Positions 1 to 8,110 of a stretch of 64,000 nt of DNA are shown here, piece after piece (the first letter of the stretch is position 1; each line of letters starts with the position of its first letter). This stretch comes from JAIBJN01 sp963839745 (GTDB taxonomy: Bacteria; Actinomycetota; Thermoleophilia; Gaiellales; Gaiellaceae). The stretch lies in NCBI GenBank assembly GCA_963839745.1, contig CAWIWC010000005.1, positions 558,001 through 622,000 on the forward strand. The letters run 5' to 3'. The position numbers and the translations under genes are program-made. Under the pieces are notes generated by a model that worked only from the letters and a program-made list of their open reading frames with translations, was not told the DNA's origin and did no database searches.

Positions 1-1087
1 GACGTGTTGCGCCACGCCGGCCAGGTGCTCCCCTCGACGCAGGAGCGCACGAACGCCAAGCGGATCATCGTCACGCAGGAGCCGATCGGCGTCGTGGCGG
101 CCGTCACGCCGTGGAACTTCCCCGTCGACATCGCCGGAATCCCGATCGTCTACGGGCTCGCCGTGGGCTGCACGGCGGTCTGGAAGCCGTCCGAGCACGC
201 GCCGCTCTGCGCCAACATGTTCGCCGAGGTCATCCACGACGCCGGCTTCCCGGCCGGGACGCTGAACGTCGTCCACGGCCGCGGCGACGTCGGCTCGCAC
301 CTCGTGCGCCATCCCGACGTCGGCTCGGTCGTCTTCACCGGCTCGACGCACACGGGAGAGCAGGTCGCCCGCGACGCCGCCCTCAAGAACCGGGTGCTCG
401 AGCTTGGCGGCAACGGCCCGCAGATCGTCCTCGCAGACGCGAACATCGACAAGGCCGCCGACGCCGCCATCGTCGGCTGCTTCTACCTCGCCGGCCAGTG
501 CTGCACGGCAGCCGAGCGCATCCTCGTCCACGAGTCCGTGAAGGACGAGTTCATCGAGGCGCTCACCGAGCGGACGAAGGCGTTCCGCGTCGGCGACCCG
601 CTCGACGAGGCGACCGACATGGGCCCGATGTGCACGCCCGAGGTCCTCACGCGTACCCAGGAGCACCTCGACGACGCGGTCGCCAAGGGCGCGAGCATCG
701 TCCTCGGCGGCGGGCACGAGGGCCAGTTCCACGAGCCGACGATCGTCGACGGCGTCACGAGCGACATGCGGATCGCGCAGGAGGAGACCTTCGGCCCGGT
801 CGCCCCGATCATCACGCTTCTCGACGCTCGACGAGGCGCTCGAGATCGCCAACGAGACCGAGTACGGCCTGACCGCATCGGTCTTCACGAAGTCGCTCCA
901 CGACGCGTGGCGCGCGGCCGAGGAGCTCCGGCACGGCACCGTGCACATCAACGAGACGACGAACTACTGGGACCAGCTGGCGCCGTTCGGAGGCGCGAAG
1001 TCCTCCGGCGCGGGCCGCGAGCTCGCCGGCTGGATGATCGACGCCCTCACGGAGACCAAGCAGATCACGTTCGACCTGGCCGACTAG
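1..1087 (+). CDS. Aldehyde dehydrogenase, 5' truncated and frameshifted
   Basis: Oxidises an aldehyde to its acid with NAD(P)+; the substrate cannot be read from the sequence. The window opens inside the gene, so the N-terminus is missing. Seen: PWNFPVD at the start of the coenzyme domain, the general-base region LELGGNGP, the nucleophile region GQCCTAAERI and EETFGPVAPI. At about base 820 one extra base breaks the frame. From 821 the next frame continues as STLDEALEIANETEYGL to a normal C-terminus, ITFDLAD, and the stop at 1085-1087. Because everything else is intact, a sequencing error is more likely than a dead gene. It is convergent with the ArsR gene; the two stop codons overlap. Confidence 0.85.
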
Positions 1088-1413
1088 GCGCCGCTCTCGG
1101 CGAGCCGCTTGATCGTCGCCAGACGGGCGTCCCAGCCCGCTGCGACCTCTGCCAGGCGTCGGCTCGCCGTGTCGAGCCGCTCGGGGCGGACGGAGTAGCG
1201 CACCTCGCGGCCCTGCCGCCGGCCCTCGACGAGGCCGGTGCGGTCGAGGACCGCGAGGTGCTTGACCACGGCCTGCCGCGAGATCGGCAGCTCGGCCGCG
1301 AGCATGGTGGCGGTCGCCTCACCGCGCGCCAGGAGCAGGTCGAGCAGGCGCCTGCGCGCCGGCTCGGCGATCGCAGCCCACAGCTCGTCCTGCTCGTCGG
1401 CGCGCGCGGTCAT
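1084..1413 (-). CDS. ArsR-family winged-helix regulator
   Basis: A 109-residue DNA-binding repressor of the ArsR family. The whole protein is one winged-helix domain: residues 10-30 (ELWAAIAEPARRRLLDLLL) match the family start, and the recognition helix lies in LPISRQAVVKHLAVLDRTG. No cysteine metal site is visible, which fits the branch that is paired with SRPBCC proteins rather than the metal sensors. Its ATG overlaps the TGA of the upstream SRPBCC gene by four bases, so the two are translated as a pair. The likely operator is the tandem dyad at 1879-1928, upstream of both genes, giving autoregulation. What induces it is unknown. Confidence 0.88.
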   Translation of the reverse strand: MTARADEQDELWAAIAEPARRRLLDLLLARGEATATMLAAELPISRQAVVKHLAVLDRTGLVEGRRQGREVRYSVRPERLDTASRRLAEVAAGWDARLATIKRLAESGA

Positions 1414-1862
1414 CGGCCCGTGGGTGCCTCGGCGGTCTTCATCACGTACTCGCGGAGGTTGTTCAGTGCGCCCTCCCAACCCTGCGTGTTGTCGCGGACG
1501 TACTCCGCCTGCTCGTCGTGGAGATCGCGGAACCCGCTTTCGGCCACGTGCAGGCGCGTGCCGTCGCCCTCCGGGATGAGCCGGAACTCGACGAGCGTCG
1601 AATTGCCCTCGCCGGGATCGGCTCCCGGGGAGCGGGCGGCCCAGCGGAAGGAGAAGTAGCGCGGCGGCTCGGACTTCTCGACCTGGATGTTGAAGGAGCC
1701 ATGCTCCTCCCAGCTCAGCACCGACGCTGCGCCGGGCCGCAGGTCGCCGTCCACCGACTCGGCGAACCACACTCCCACGTGCTCCGGCTCGGTGAGGACG
1801 GCCCAGACGCGCTCCGGGGACGCCTCGATGACGATCTCGCGCTCGATCTTCTCGGGAATCAT
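1410..1862 (-). CDS. SRPBCC (AHSA1-like) ligand-binding protein
   Basis: A 150-residue START/SRPBCC-fold protein of the AHSA1 type. The family folds into a cup that binds hydrophobic ligands; its role here is unknown. Seen: EIVIEASPERVWAVLTEPEH at residues 8-27, the typical entrance, and GWEGALNNLREYV at the C-terminus, the typical last helix. The ATG at 1862 is chosen because AAGGAGG stands seven bases upstream and because the operator lies just beyond it. It is first in a two-gene operon with the ArsR regulator, a pairing seen in many actinobacteria, in which the regulator probably controls this gene. Confidence 0.85.
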   Translation of the reverse strand: MIPEKIEREIVIEASPERVWAVLTEPEHVGVWFAESVDGDLRPGAASVLSWEEHGSFNIQVEKSEPPRYFSFRWAARSPGADPGEGNSTLVEFRLIPEGDGTRLHVAESGFRDLHDEQAEYVRDNTQGWEGALNNLREYVMKTAEAPTGR

Positions 1863-1878
1863 GTGTGCCTCCTTCGAC

Positions 1879-1928
1879 GTGCAACCAAGAGTTGCACATC
1901 CTAGCAGATGTGCAACCTTGGGTTGCGC
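1879..1928. promoter_or_regulatory. Tandem ArsR-type operator dyads
   Basis: Two near-identical inverted repeats. 1879-1897 is GTGCAAC-CAAGA-GTTGCAC, a perfect 7-bp dyad. 1910-1928 is GTGCAAC-CTTGG-GTTGCGC, with one mismatch. Their centres are 31 bases apart, about three helical turns, so two dimers would sit on the same face. They lie directly upstream of the SRPBCC-ArsR operon. TGCAAC-N5-GTTGCA fits the operators known for ArsR regulators of this pairing. No clear -35/-10 pair could be assigned. Confidence 0.7.
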
Positions 1929-1935
1929 GTCCGGC

Positions 1936-4005
1936 TCAGGCCGGCGTCTGCTGCAACCGGGCGCGCTCGATGAGGCGCTCGGTACAGCGGAGCGAGTTGG
2001 CGCAGATCGTCGACGTGGGGGCCATGGGGCCCGACGTCGGGAACACCGCACCGTCCAGCACGTAGAGGTTGGGGACGTCGTGGGCCGCGCACCAGCGGTC
2101 GACCACCGACGTCGCCGGGTCGTCGCCCATTCGCGTCGTCCCGAGCAGGTGCCAGCCCCACTGCGACCAGTCGGCGACGATCGTCTTCGTCGCGCCGGCC
2201 GCCTCGTGCGCCTCCTTTGCCCTCGCGAGCTGGAACTCGAGGTTCGCCCGCATGTCGTCGTCGATCGTGAAGTTGATCTTCGGGGCCGGGATGCCGTCGG
2301 CGTCCGTCAGCTCGGGGTCGATGGTCACCGTGTTCGACTCGTGCGGCAGGTCCTCGATGCCGACGCCCCAGTCGAAGGCGTGGCCGAGCGTCTCCTCGGT
2401 GAGGTCGTGGACGGCCGGGCCCCAGCGCTCGTCGAAGGGCAGCTCGTCGTAGCGGAAGAGGCTGAAGAGCGGCCCGCCGAGCGGCATCACGTCCCACTGC
2501 GCGCCGAGGGGAAAGCCGTGCGACTCGTCGTGGTCGGCGAACTCGAGCGAGAGGAGCTGCGTGCCCCAGGGGCCGAGCCAGCCCTCCAGGTCGTCCTCGT
2601 AGATCCCGAGCACGCTCATGTACGGGTGGAGCATGAGCCGCTTGCCGACCAGCCCCGAGGAGTTGGCGAGGCCGTCCGGGCCGCCGGAGAGGAGGAGCAG
2701 GCGGGCTGTGCCGACGCCGTTCCCGGCCACGACGACGACGTCGGCCTCCTGACGCTGCTCGTTCCCGTCACGGTCGATGTAGATCGCGCCGGTCGCGAGG
2801 CCGTTCCCGTTCGTCGTGATCTCGCGGACGCGTGCGCCGGTGACGAGCTTCGCTCCGTGCGCGAGGGCCGAGGGCCACATGGTCGTGTCGGTGGAGCTCT
2901 TGGCGCCCGCAGGGCAGCCCCACATGCAGGTGCCCGTGCGCTTGCAGCCGGCCAGGCTGCCGACGTCCTCGGAGCGGATCGCGTGCGCGGCCGGCCACCA
3001 GTGCCAGTTGAGCTCGTTCATTCCCTCGGCCGCGCGGCGCCCGATCGGCCCGATGGGGAGGGGCGGCAGGAGCGGCGGCGGGCCGGGCGGGTAGTTCGGG
3101 TCGCCGGCCATGCCCGAGATCTGCATCTCCTGGTCGATCCGCTCGTAGAACGGCTTCATCTCCTCGTAGGAGATGGGCCAGTCGTCGGCGAGCCCGTGGA
3201 GCGTGCGCAGCTTGTAGTCCTGCGGGCGCAGCCGCACCCACTGGGCGCAGAAATGCACCGTGCTGCCGCCGACCGCGTTGTACATGACGGGCGTGATCGG
3301 CGAGCCCGAGACCTCGAGCGGGTAGTCCGCGGGATGCTGTCTGACGTTCGGGTTCGGGCTGAACTGCGCGTCGGCGACCAGCTCCCATTCGAGCTTGTCG
3401 CCGGGGAAGTCGGCGGCGTTCTCCCAGCCGCCCTGCTCGAGGCAGACGACCTTGAAGCCGGCCTCGGCGAGGTGGCGGGCCGCGACCGAGCCGCCCGCGC
3501 CTGCGCCGACGATCAGGACGTCCGCCTTGGCGCCGTTGCCCGAGATCGAGAACGAGAGCGGCGCCGCCGGCTCGACCGGGTCGGGCGGCGGGGGCGGCGT
3601 CGTGTTGATCGCCCCCCGTGCGTAGACCGGGTCGAGGAGCCCGTCGCGCAGGTCGTACTCGGCCTCGTCGGAGAAGGGCGGGCGCTTGCCCTGGCCCGGG
3701 TAGCGGATCCGCTTCCGGACCTTCAGGTTCATGTAGTAGCCGCCCGAGGCGATCTGGGCGAGCGCCGAGAACCCGTCGGGGTCCTCGGCGTGCAGCCGCC
3801 TGGCCTCGGCCTCCGGATCCTTCCCCGCCGCGGCGTCGAGCACGGCGGCCAGCGGCTCGACGAGGTCGGGCCGGGCCGTGAGCGCGCGGTCGAGCCACTT
3901 CTCGGCCGAGCCGGCCTCGCTCGCCGCCGGCATCTCCTCCGTGGCCGGGATGAGGACGTCGGCGAGCGCCCAGAAGGTCGCGCGCTGCTCGGGTGTCAGC
4001 GACAC
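1936..4005 (-). CDS. GMC oxidoreductase fused to a gluconate-2-dehydrogenase subunit-3-like domain
   Basis: A 689-residue flavoprotein that oxidises an alcohol or sugar, substrate unknown. Residues 1 to about 140 resemble the small subunit 3 of gluconate 2-dehydrogenase (TPEQRATFWALADVLIPATE), which is normally a separate protein. A proline linker (TPPPPPDPVEP) leads to the GMC part with the FAD motif DVLIVGAGAGGS near residue 165 and the C-terminal signature GTTRMGDDPATSVVD. A CKRTGTCMWGCPAGAK segment has cysteines that could hold a cofactor. The start is GTG at 4005, one base after the stop of the preceding gene. It is the last gene of a five-gene operon. Confidence 0.85.
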   Translation of the reverse strand: MSLTPEQRATFWALADVLIPATEEMPAASEAGSAEKWLDRALTARPDLVEPLAAVLDAAAGKDPEAEARRLHAEDPDGFSALAQIASGGYYMNLKVRKRIRYPGQGKRPPFSDEAEYDLRDGLLDPVYARGAINTTPPPPPDPVEPAAPLSFSISGNGAKADVLIVGAGAGGSVAARHLAEAGFKVVCLEQGGWENAADFPGDKLEWELVADAQFSPNPNVRQHPADYPLEVSGSPITPVMYNAVGGSTVHFCAQWVRLRPQDYKLRTLHGLADDWPISYEEMKPFYERIDQEMQISGMAGDPNYPPGPPPLLPPLPIGPIGRRAAEGMNELNWHWWPAAHAIRSEDVGSLAGCKRTGTCMWGCPAGAKSSTDTTMWPSALAHGAKLVTGARVREITTNGNGLATGAIYIDRDGNEQRQEADVVVVAGNGVGTARLLLLSGGPDGLANSSGLVGKRLMLHPYMSVLGIYEDDLEGWLGPWGTQLLSLEFADHDESHGFPLGAQWDVMPLGGPLFSLFRYDELPFDERWGPAVHDLTEETLGHAFDWGVGIEDLPHESNTVTIDPELTDADGIPAPKINFTIDDDMRANLEFQLARAKEAHEAAGATKTIVADWSQWGWHLLGTTRMGDDPATSVVDRWCAAHDVPNLYVLDGAVFPTSGPMAPTSTICANSLRCTERLIERARLQQTPA

Positions 4006-4006
4006 G

Positions 4007-5051
4007 TCAGTTGAAGGCCGGCATGACCTCGTCGGCGATGAGCTTGAGCTGGGCGTTGACGTCGGGGACGTCGACCTCCCGCTGCGCGAAGAGCTTGAGG
4101 ATGTAGGGGTCGGTGATGCAGCAGATCATGTGGTTGACCCCCGCCGACTCCATCTCCTTGATCTTCGCCACGCACTCCTCCGGCGTGCCGGCGATCGAGA
4201 GCTTCTCGGCGATCTCGGGCGTGGTCATCTCGTACGCCTTCTCGAGGTCGCCCGTGCCGAGCACCTCGACGATCGCCTTCGTCTCGGCCGGGTCGATCCC
4301 GTGCGCCTCGAACTGCTCGTCGGGCTGGGAGGAGAGGTAGAAGGTGACGATGGCGCGCGCCGCCGTCTTGGCCTTCTCCGAGTCGGGGCCGCAGGTGATG
4401 ACGCACCAGGCGCCGATGTCGAGGTCCTCGCCAGTTGCGGCCCGCCTTCTCGGCGCCGATCTTCACGTTCTCGACGACGTAGTCGTACCACTGCTTGTTG
4501 TAGCCCAGCGCGCTGTGGACGCCGTCGGAGACCTCGCCGGCGAGCTGCATCGACTTGGGGCCGCGCATGGCGCCGATGTAGAGCGGCAGGTGGTCCTGCA
4601 CGGGCCGCGCGAACGTGAAGAGCCCGGCGTACTTGTGGAACTGGCCGTCGTAGGTGATCACGCCCTCGTCGAGGAAGGTGCGCATGACCTCGTGCGCCTC
4701 CCTGACGCGCGAGAACGGCTTGATCGTCTTCCAGTCGACGCCGTACTGCGTGAGCATGCCGAAGTTGCCGCAGGAGATGACGCCCTCCGCGCGGCCGCCG
4801 GTGAGCTCGTCGAGGGTGGCGAGCGCCTGGCAGATGAGCGTGGGCTCGCGGAGGTAGACGCTGGAGAGGTTGGGCCCGAAGCGGACGTTCTTCGTCTTGT
4901 CCGCGGCGGCCGCGTACAGGAGCCAGAGGTCCTTGTGCCAGGTCTCGTCGGCCGCGTAGCACGCGTAGTACCCGTTCTCGTCGGCCGTCTTGATGTGCTC
5001 GAGCGAATCGGAAAGCGGGTAGTCGAGCAGCGTCGTGTAGCTGAACTTCAT
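4007..5051 (-). CDS. Luciferase-like flavin/F420-dependent oxidoreductase (frameshifted)
   Basis: A TIM-barrel monooxygenase or reductase of the luciferase-like (LLM) superfamily, using FMN or F420; the sequence alone does not separate these. Seen: MKFSYTTLLDYPLSDSLEHI at the N-terminus, FGPNLSSVYLREPTLICQALATLDE and YIGAMRGPKSMQLAGEVSDGV, standard barrel segments. Near 4430 one extra base breaks the frame after AEKAGRNW. The next frame carries on as EDLDIGAWCVITCGPD and ends in ADEVMPAFN. A single intact protein of about 347 residues is expected, so the break is probably a sequence error. The ATG at 5051 overlaps the stop of the upstream small gene (ATGA). Confidence 0.82.
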
Positions 5052-5317
5052 GCCTGGCCCTCCTCGGCCTCGATTTCCTCCAGGAGCTCCTCGCCGGACA
5101 GAACGCTGTCCGCGAAGTGGTCGTGCATCCACGCCAGGTGCTCCCAACGGCTGTCGACGATCCGCAGCGTGTCCCAGGCCGGGATGTCCTGCTGCGGCGT
5201 GTGCTCCGTCATGAGCGACGGGTCGACCTCGTAGATGTGCTCGAAGCGCATGACGACGTCGTCCTTGATGCGCTGCGCGTCAGGCGGTTTCTGCGCGGAG
5301 AGCCTGAAGCCGATCAC
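5048..5317 (-). CDS. Unrecognised 89-residue acidic protein in redox operon
   Basis: I do not recognise this gene. It is supported as real by its fit in the operon: its GTG overlaps the stop of the FAD-linked oxidase by GTGA, and its TGA overlaps the ATG of the luciferase-like gene by ATGA. The protein has no signal peptide and no membrane segment, and ends in an acidic helix (SGEELLEEIEAEEGQA). The stretch EVDPSLMTEHTPQQDIPAWD followed by TL faintly resembles acyl-carrier-type domains (VDP...T...WDSL), but with Thr where the carrier Ser would be, so function as a carrier is only a guess. It could be a small subunit or chaperone of one of the neighbouring flavoenzymes. Confidence 0.7.
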   Translation of the reverse strand: MIGFRLSAQKPPDAQRIKDDVVMRFEHIYEVDPSLMTEHTPQQDIPAWDTLRIVDSRWEHLAWMHDHFADSVLSGEELLEEIEAEEGQA

Positions 5318-6825
5318 GACTCCACCTCCTCGTAGGCCTCGTCGAGCAGGTACTTGCCCGGGTTCATGATGTTGTTCGGGTCGAGCGTGCGCTTGATCTG
5401 CTTCATCACCTCGAAGCCGCCGCCCAGCTCGAGCGGGACGAGGTCGACCTCGCCCTCGCGGCAGGAGCCGTGGCACGCCGAGATAGAGCCGCCGTGCTCG
5501 ATGGCGATGCGGGCGATCTCCCGCTTCGCGTCCACCCACGCGGCCCAGCTCTCGTCGTCCCACTTCATCTCCCAGATGCCGATGTCGATCTCGGTCAGGT
5601 AGTCGCCCCACGACTTGAAGGCCCCGTTCGTGTAGGCGAACATGCCCCAGTCGTCGAACATGTCGAAGCGCTCGCGCAGGCCGGCCGCCACGGCGTGCCA
5701 CTTCTCCCGCACGGCGGGGAGCTGCGAGTAGAGGATCGCCGCGTCCTCGCAGTGCCAGCTCATGAGCGCGACCTGGCCGTCCCGGGTGCGCCCGTGCTGC
5801 GGGGTGGCGTAGCGGTCGTGCCGCGAGGCCCAGTCGCCCTGGGAGATCTCGTCGCCCAGGTACTCGCCGCCCGAGGCCTTGCCGATCTTCAGCATCCGCT
5901 TCGCGGAGGCGCGCACCTCGTCGTCGTTCCCGTACATGGCGACCGCGACGACGGCCTGAACCCAGTCGGGCTGCGGGATGTACGCCTCGTCGTCCCGGCG
6001 GAGGTACTTCACCTTCCACTCGTCGAAGAGGACGACGCCGGCGAGGGTCGCCGCGCCCGAGCGGGCGAACTCCCCCGTCGCCCGCCACGCGTCCTCGTAG
6101 GAGCGGTAGGCGTAGAAGGCCGAGAACTCCGTCTCCGGGCGTTTGACCAGCTCGAGCGTCGCCTCGGTGACGATCCCGAGCGTCCCCTGGTGGCCCATGA
6201 ACAGGTGCTTGAGCTGGTAGCCGCTCGAGGACTTCCGCACCTTCTTCCCGCCGCCGTCGCCGACACGGATGATCTCACCGGTCGGCAGCACGATCTCGAA
6301 GCTGATCACGAGGTCGCGCGTGTGGCCGAAGCGGCCGCCGATCAGCGACCAGCCGCTCGTGCCGATGCGCCCGCCGACGAGCGAGCACGGATACGACGCC
6401 GGGTTGTCCGGATAGATGAAGCCGAGGGGCTGCAGCTCCTGGGAGAGCTTCAGCATGTTGATCCCCGGCTGGACGGTGACCGTGCGGTCCTCGACGTCGA
6501 TTTCGAGGATCTTGTCCATGAGCTTGATGTCGACGAGGATCCCGTGCTTGAGCGGCACCGCGCCGTCGGTGAGCCCGGTGGCGCCTGCCCGCGGCACGAC
6601 CGGGACTCGCTCGCGGTTCGCGAGCTTGACCACCTCGGAGATCTGCTCCGCCGACGTCGGCAGGACGACGGCCTGCGGGATGAACTCCTCCCACCTGTGC
6701 TTCGGGAACGGCGAGGGGACGCGCGCGCGGTTGAAGAGCGCCGAGCGGCCGGTGAAGACGTGCTCCTCGCCGCAGATGGCGACGAGCTCGTCGATCAGGG
6801 TGTCGGGGAGGGCTGCGACTGCCAT
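5314..6825 (-). CDS. FAD-linked oxidase, GlcD-like
   Basis: A 503-residue flavoenzyme of the PCMH/vanillyl-alcohol-oxidase family, which oxidises 2-hydroxyacids or related alcohols. Seen: the FAD PP-loop region VPVVPRAGATGLTDGAVP near residues 75-92, SLVGGRIGTSGWSLIGGRFG near residue 150, GHQGTLGIVTEATLELV, and the C-terminal LDPNNIMNPGKYLLDE typical of GlcD-like proteins. It starts one base after the stop of the Fe-S protein gene, so the two very likely form a GlcDF-like complex in which electrons leave the flavin through the Fe-S subunit. The substrate cannot be named. GTGA overlap with the next gene. Confidence 0.88.
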   Translation of the reverse strand: MAVAALPDTLIDELVAICGEEHVFTGRSALFNRARVPSPFPKHRWEEFIPQAVVLPTSAEQISEVVKLANRERVPVVPRAGATGLTDGAVPLKHGILVDIKLMDKILEIDVEDRTVTVQPGINMLKLSQELQPLGFIYPDNPASYPCSLVGGRIGTSGWSLIGGRFGHTRDLVISFEIVLPTGEIIRVGDGGGKKVRKSSSGYQLKHLFMGHQGTLGIVTEATLELVKRPETEFSAFYAYRSYEDAWRATGEFARSGAATLAGVVLFDEWKVKYLRRDDEAYIPQPDWVQAVVAVAMYGNDDEVRASAKRMLKIGKASGGEYLGDEISQGDWASRHDRYATPQHGRTRDGQVALMSWHCEDAAILYSQLPAVREKWHAVAAGLRERFDMFDDWGMFAYTNGAFKSWGDYLTEIDIGIWEMKWDDESWAAWVDAKREIARIAIEHGGSISACHGSCREGEVDLVPLELGGGFEVMKQIKRTLDPNNIMNPGKYLLDEAYEEVES

Positions 6826-6826
6826 C

Positions 6827-8056
6827 TCACACCTCGAATCCGGCCGACTCGGCGACCAGCTCGAAGATGTCGAACACCTCGATGCCCTGAGCCTTGCCCT
6901 GCTCGGTGAGCGGCCGCTCCGACCAGGGACAGGCGGAGACGAGCGTGTCGACGCCGTCGAGCGCCGCCGCCTTCTCGATCCGGCGGCGGCTGATCTCCGC
7001 CGTCAGCTCCGGCTTCTCGGTCGCGAGGTTCGAGCCGGCCCCAGAGCAGTACGACCACTGCGTGACGTGGTCGACGTCGACGAACGTGAGCCCCGGGATC
7101 GCCCGCAGGATCTCGCGTGGGGACTGCCACTTCCCGAGGCGCTTGTTCAGCCGGCACGGGTCGTGGTACGTCACCGTGCGCTCGATCGGCGTCGTCAGCT
7201 TGATCTTGCCCTCACGGATCAGCTCGGCGACGAGGTCGACGCCGAGCACGATCTCGAACTCGTCGAAGTTCTCATCGAGCGTGGGGTAGTGCTCGATCAT
7301 CGTGATGTAGTCGTGCGGGTCGAGGCAGATGACGCGCGTCGTGCCCGTCTTGCGCCAGTCGATCATGTTGTGCTCGGCCATCTTGTGGGCGATCTCCACG
7401 TACCCGGTCTCCCACATCGGTCCGCCGCAGCACCACTGCTGGCTCATGAGGCCGAACTCGACGCCGGCGGCGCCCAGGAGGAGCGCCACCGCACGAGGGA
7501 CGGACGGCCGGTAGAAGGCCGCTTCGCAGTCGGCGAACAGCACCGTCTCGCCGCCGGTCGGGAGGTCGAGGCCGGCCGCCCAGGCGCGAACCTTGTTCCC
7601 GGAGGTCTCCGTGCGCCATCCGAGCACGGGCTCGTTGCCCCAGCGGTCGGTGAGCTCCGCCCAGCGTTTCCAGTTCTCCTGGTGGATGCCCTCCTCGACC
7701 GCGAGCGTCCGCATTGCCCTGACGACGTCGATCGTGCGCTGGCGGAAGCGGTAGAAGTCGCCGGTGAAGAGCGTGTTCGGGCAGCGGAGCTCGCAGGCGC
7801 CGCACATCGTGCAGTGCACGTAGTCCTCGGCAACGTCCTCGATCGTGAGGTGGCCCTCGTCCATCGCGACCACGTTCGCGTGGAATGCGGTCGGCGTGTG
7901 CCGCTCGTCCCGGGTGACCTGCATCACCGGGCAGACCTCGCGGCAGAACTTGTGACCCGAGCTGAAGCAGTTGTACGCGGCGTTCCGCCACTCCTCCACG
8001 ACTTCGGCCGCGCGGCCGTTGGTTCCCCCGGAGTCGGTGACTTTGTCGGTTGCCAT
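6827..8056 (-). CDS. Fe-S cluster protein with CCG domains, GlcF/HdrD-like
   Basis: A 409-residue electron-transfer subunit. The N-terminal part holds cysteines for two [4Fe-4S] clusters: Cys30, Cys38 and Cys42 (FCREVCPV), then CTMCGACELRC near 82-92. Two cysteine-rich CCG domains follow, with QWCCGGPMWETG near 204 and SYCSGAG near 333. This is the layout of GlcF, GlpC and HdrD-type subunits. It is the first gene of the five-gene operon; AAGGAGG precedes its ATG. It most likely accepts electrons from the flavoenzyme encoded next and passes them to the respiratory chain. No membrane helix is visible, so it would be peripheral. Confidence 0.88.
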   Translation of the reverse strand: MATDKVTDSGGTNGRAAEVVEEWRNAAYNCFSSGHKFCREVCPVMQVTRDERHTPTAFHANVVAMDEGHLTIEDVAEDYVHCTMCGACELRCPNTLFTGDFYRFRQRTIDVVRAMRTLAVEEGIHQENWKRWAELTDRWGNEPVLGWRTETSGNKVRAWAAGLDLPTGGETVLFADCEAAFYRPSVPRAVALLLGAAGVEFGLMSQQWCCGGPMWETGYVEIAHKMAEHNMIDWRKTGTTRVICLDPHDYITMIEHYPTLDENFDEFEIVLGVDLVAELIREGKIKLTTPIERTVTYHDPCRLNKRLGKWQSPREILRAIPGLTFVDVDHVTQWSYCSGAGSNLATEKPELTAEISRRRIEKAAALDGVDTLVSACPWSERPLTEQGKAQGIEVFDIFELVAESAGFEV

Positions 8057-8110
8057 TCGCCTCCTTCGCTGGGTTGGGCGACTCTAGGGCGACTGCGATA
8101 GAAATGTCTA

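Noticed and set aside
1687..4014. Long open frame of 775 codons on the plus strand opposite the GMC oxidoreductase
   Set aside because: It is the mirror of a GC-rich real gene; the translation is Arg/Val/Asp-rich without any family motif, while the minus strand gives a clear GMC protein.
4007..5051. Programmed frameshifting in the luciferase-like gene and others
   Set aside because: No slippery heptamer or downstream structure is seen at the break, and breaks are scattered over unrelated families.
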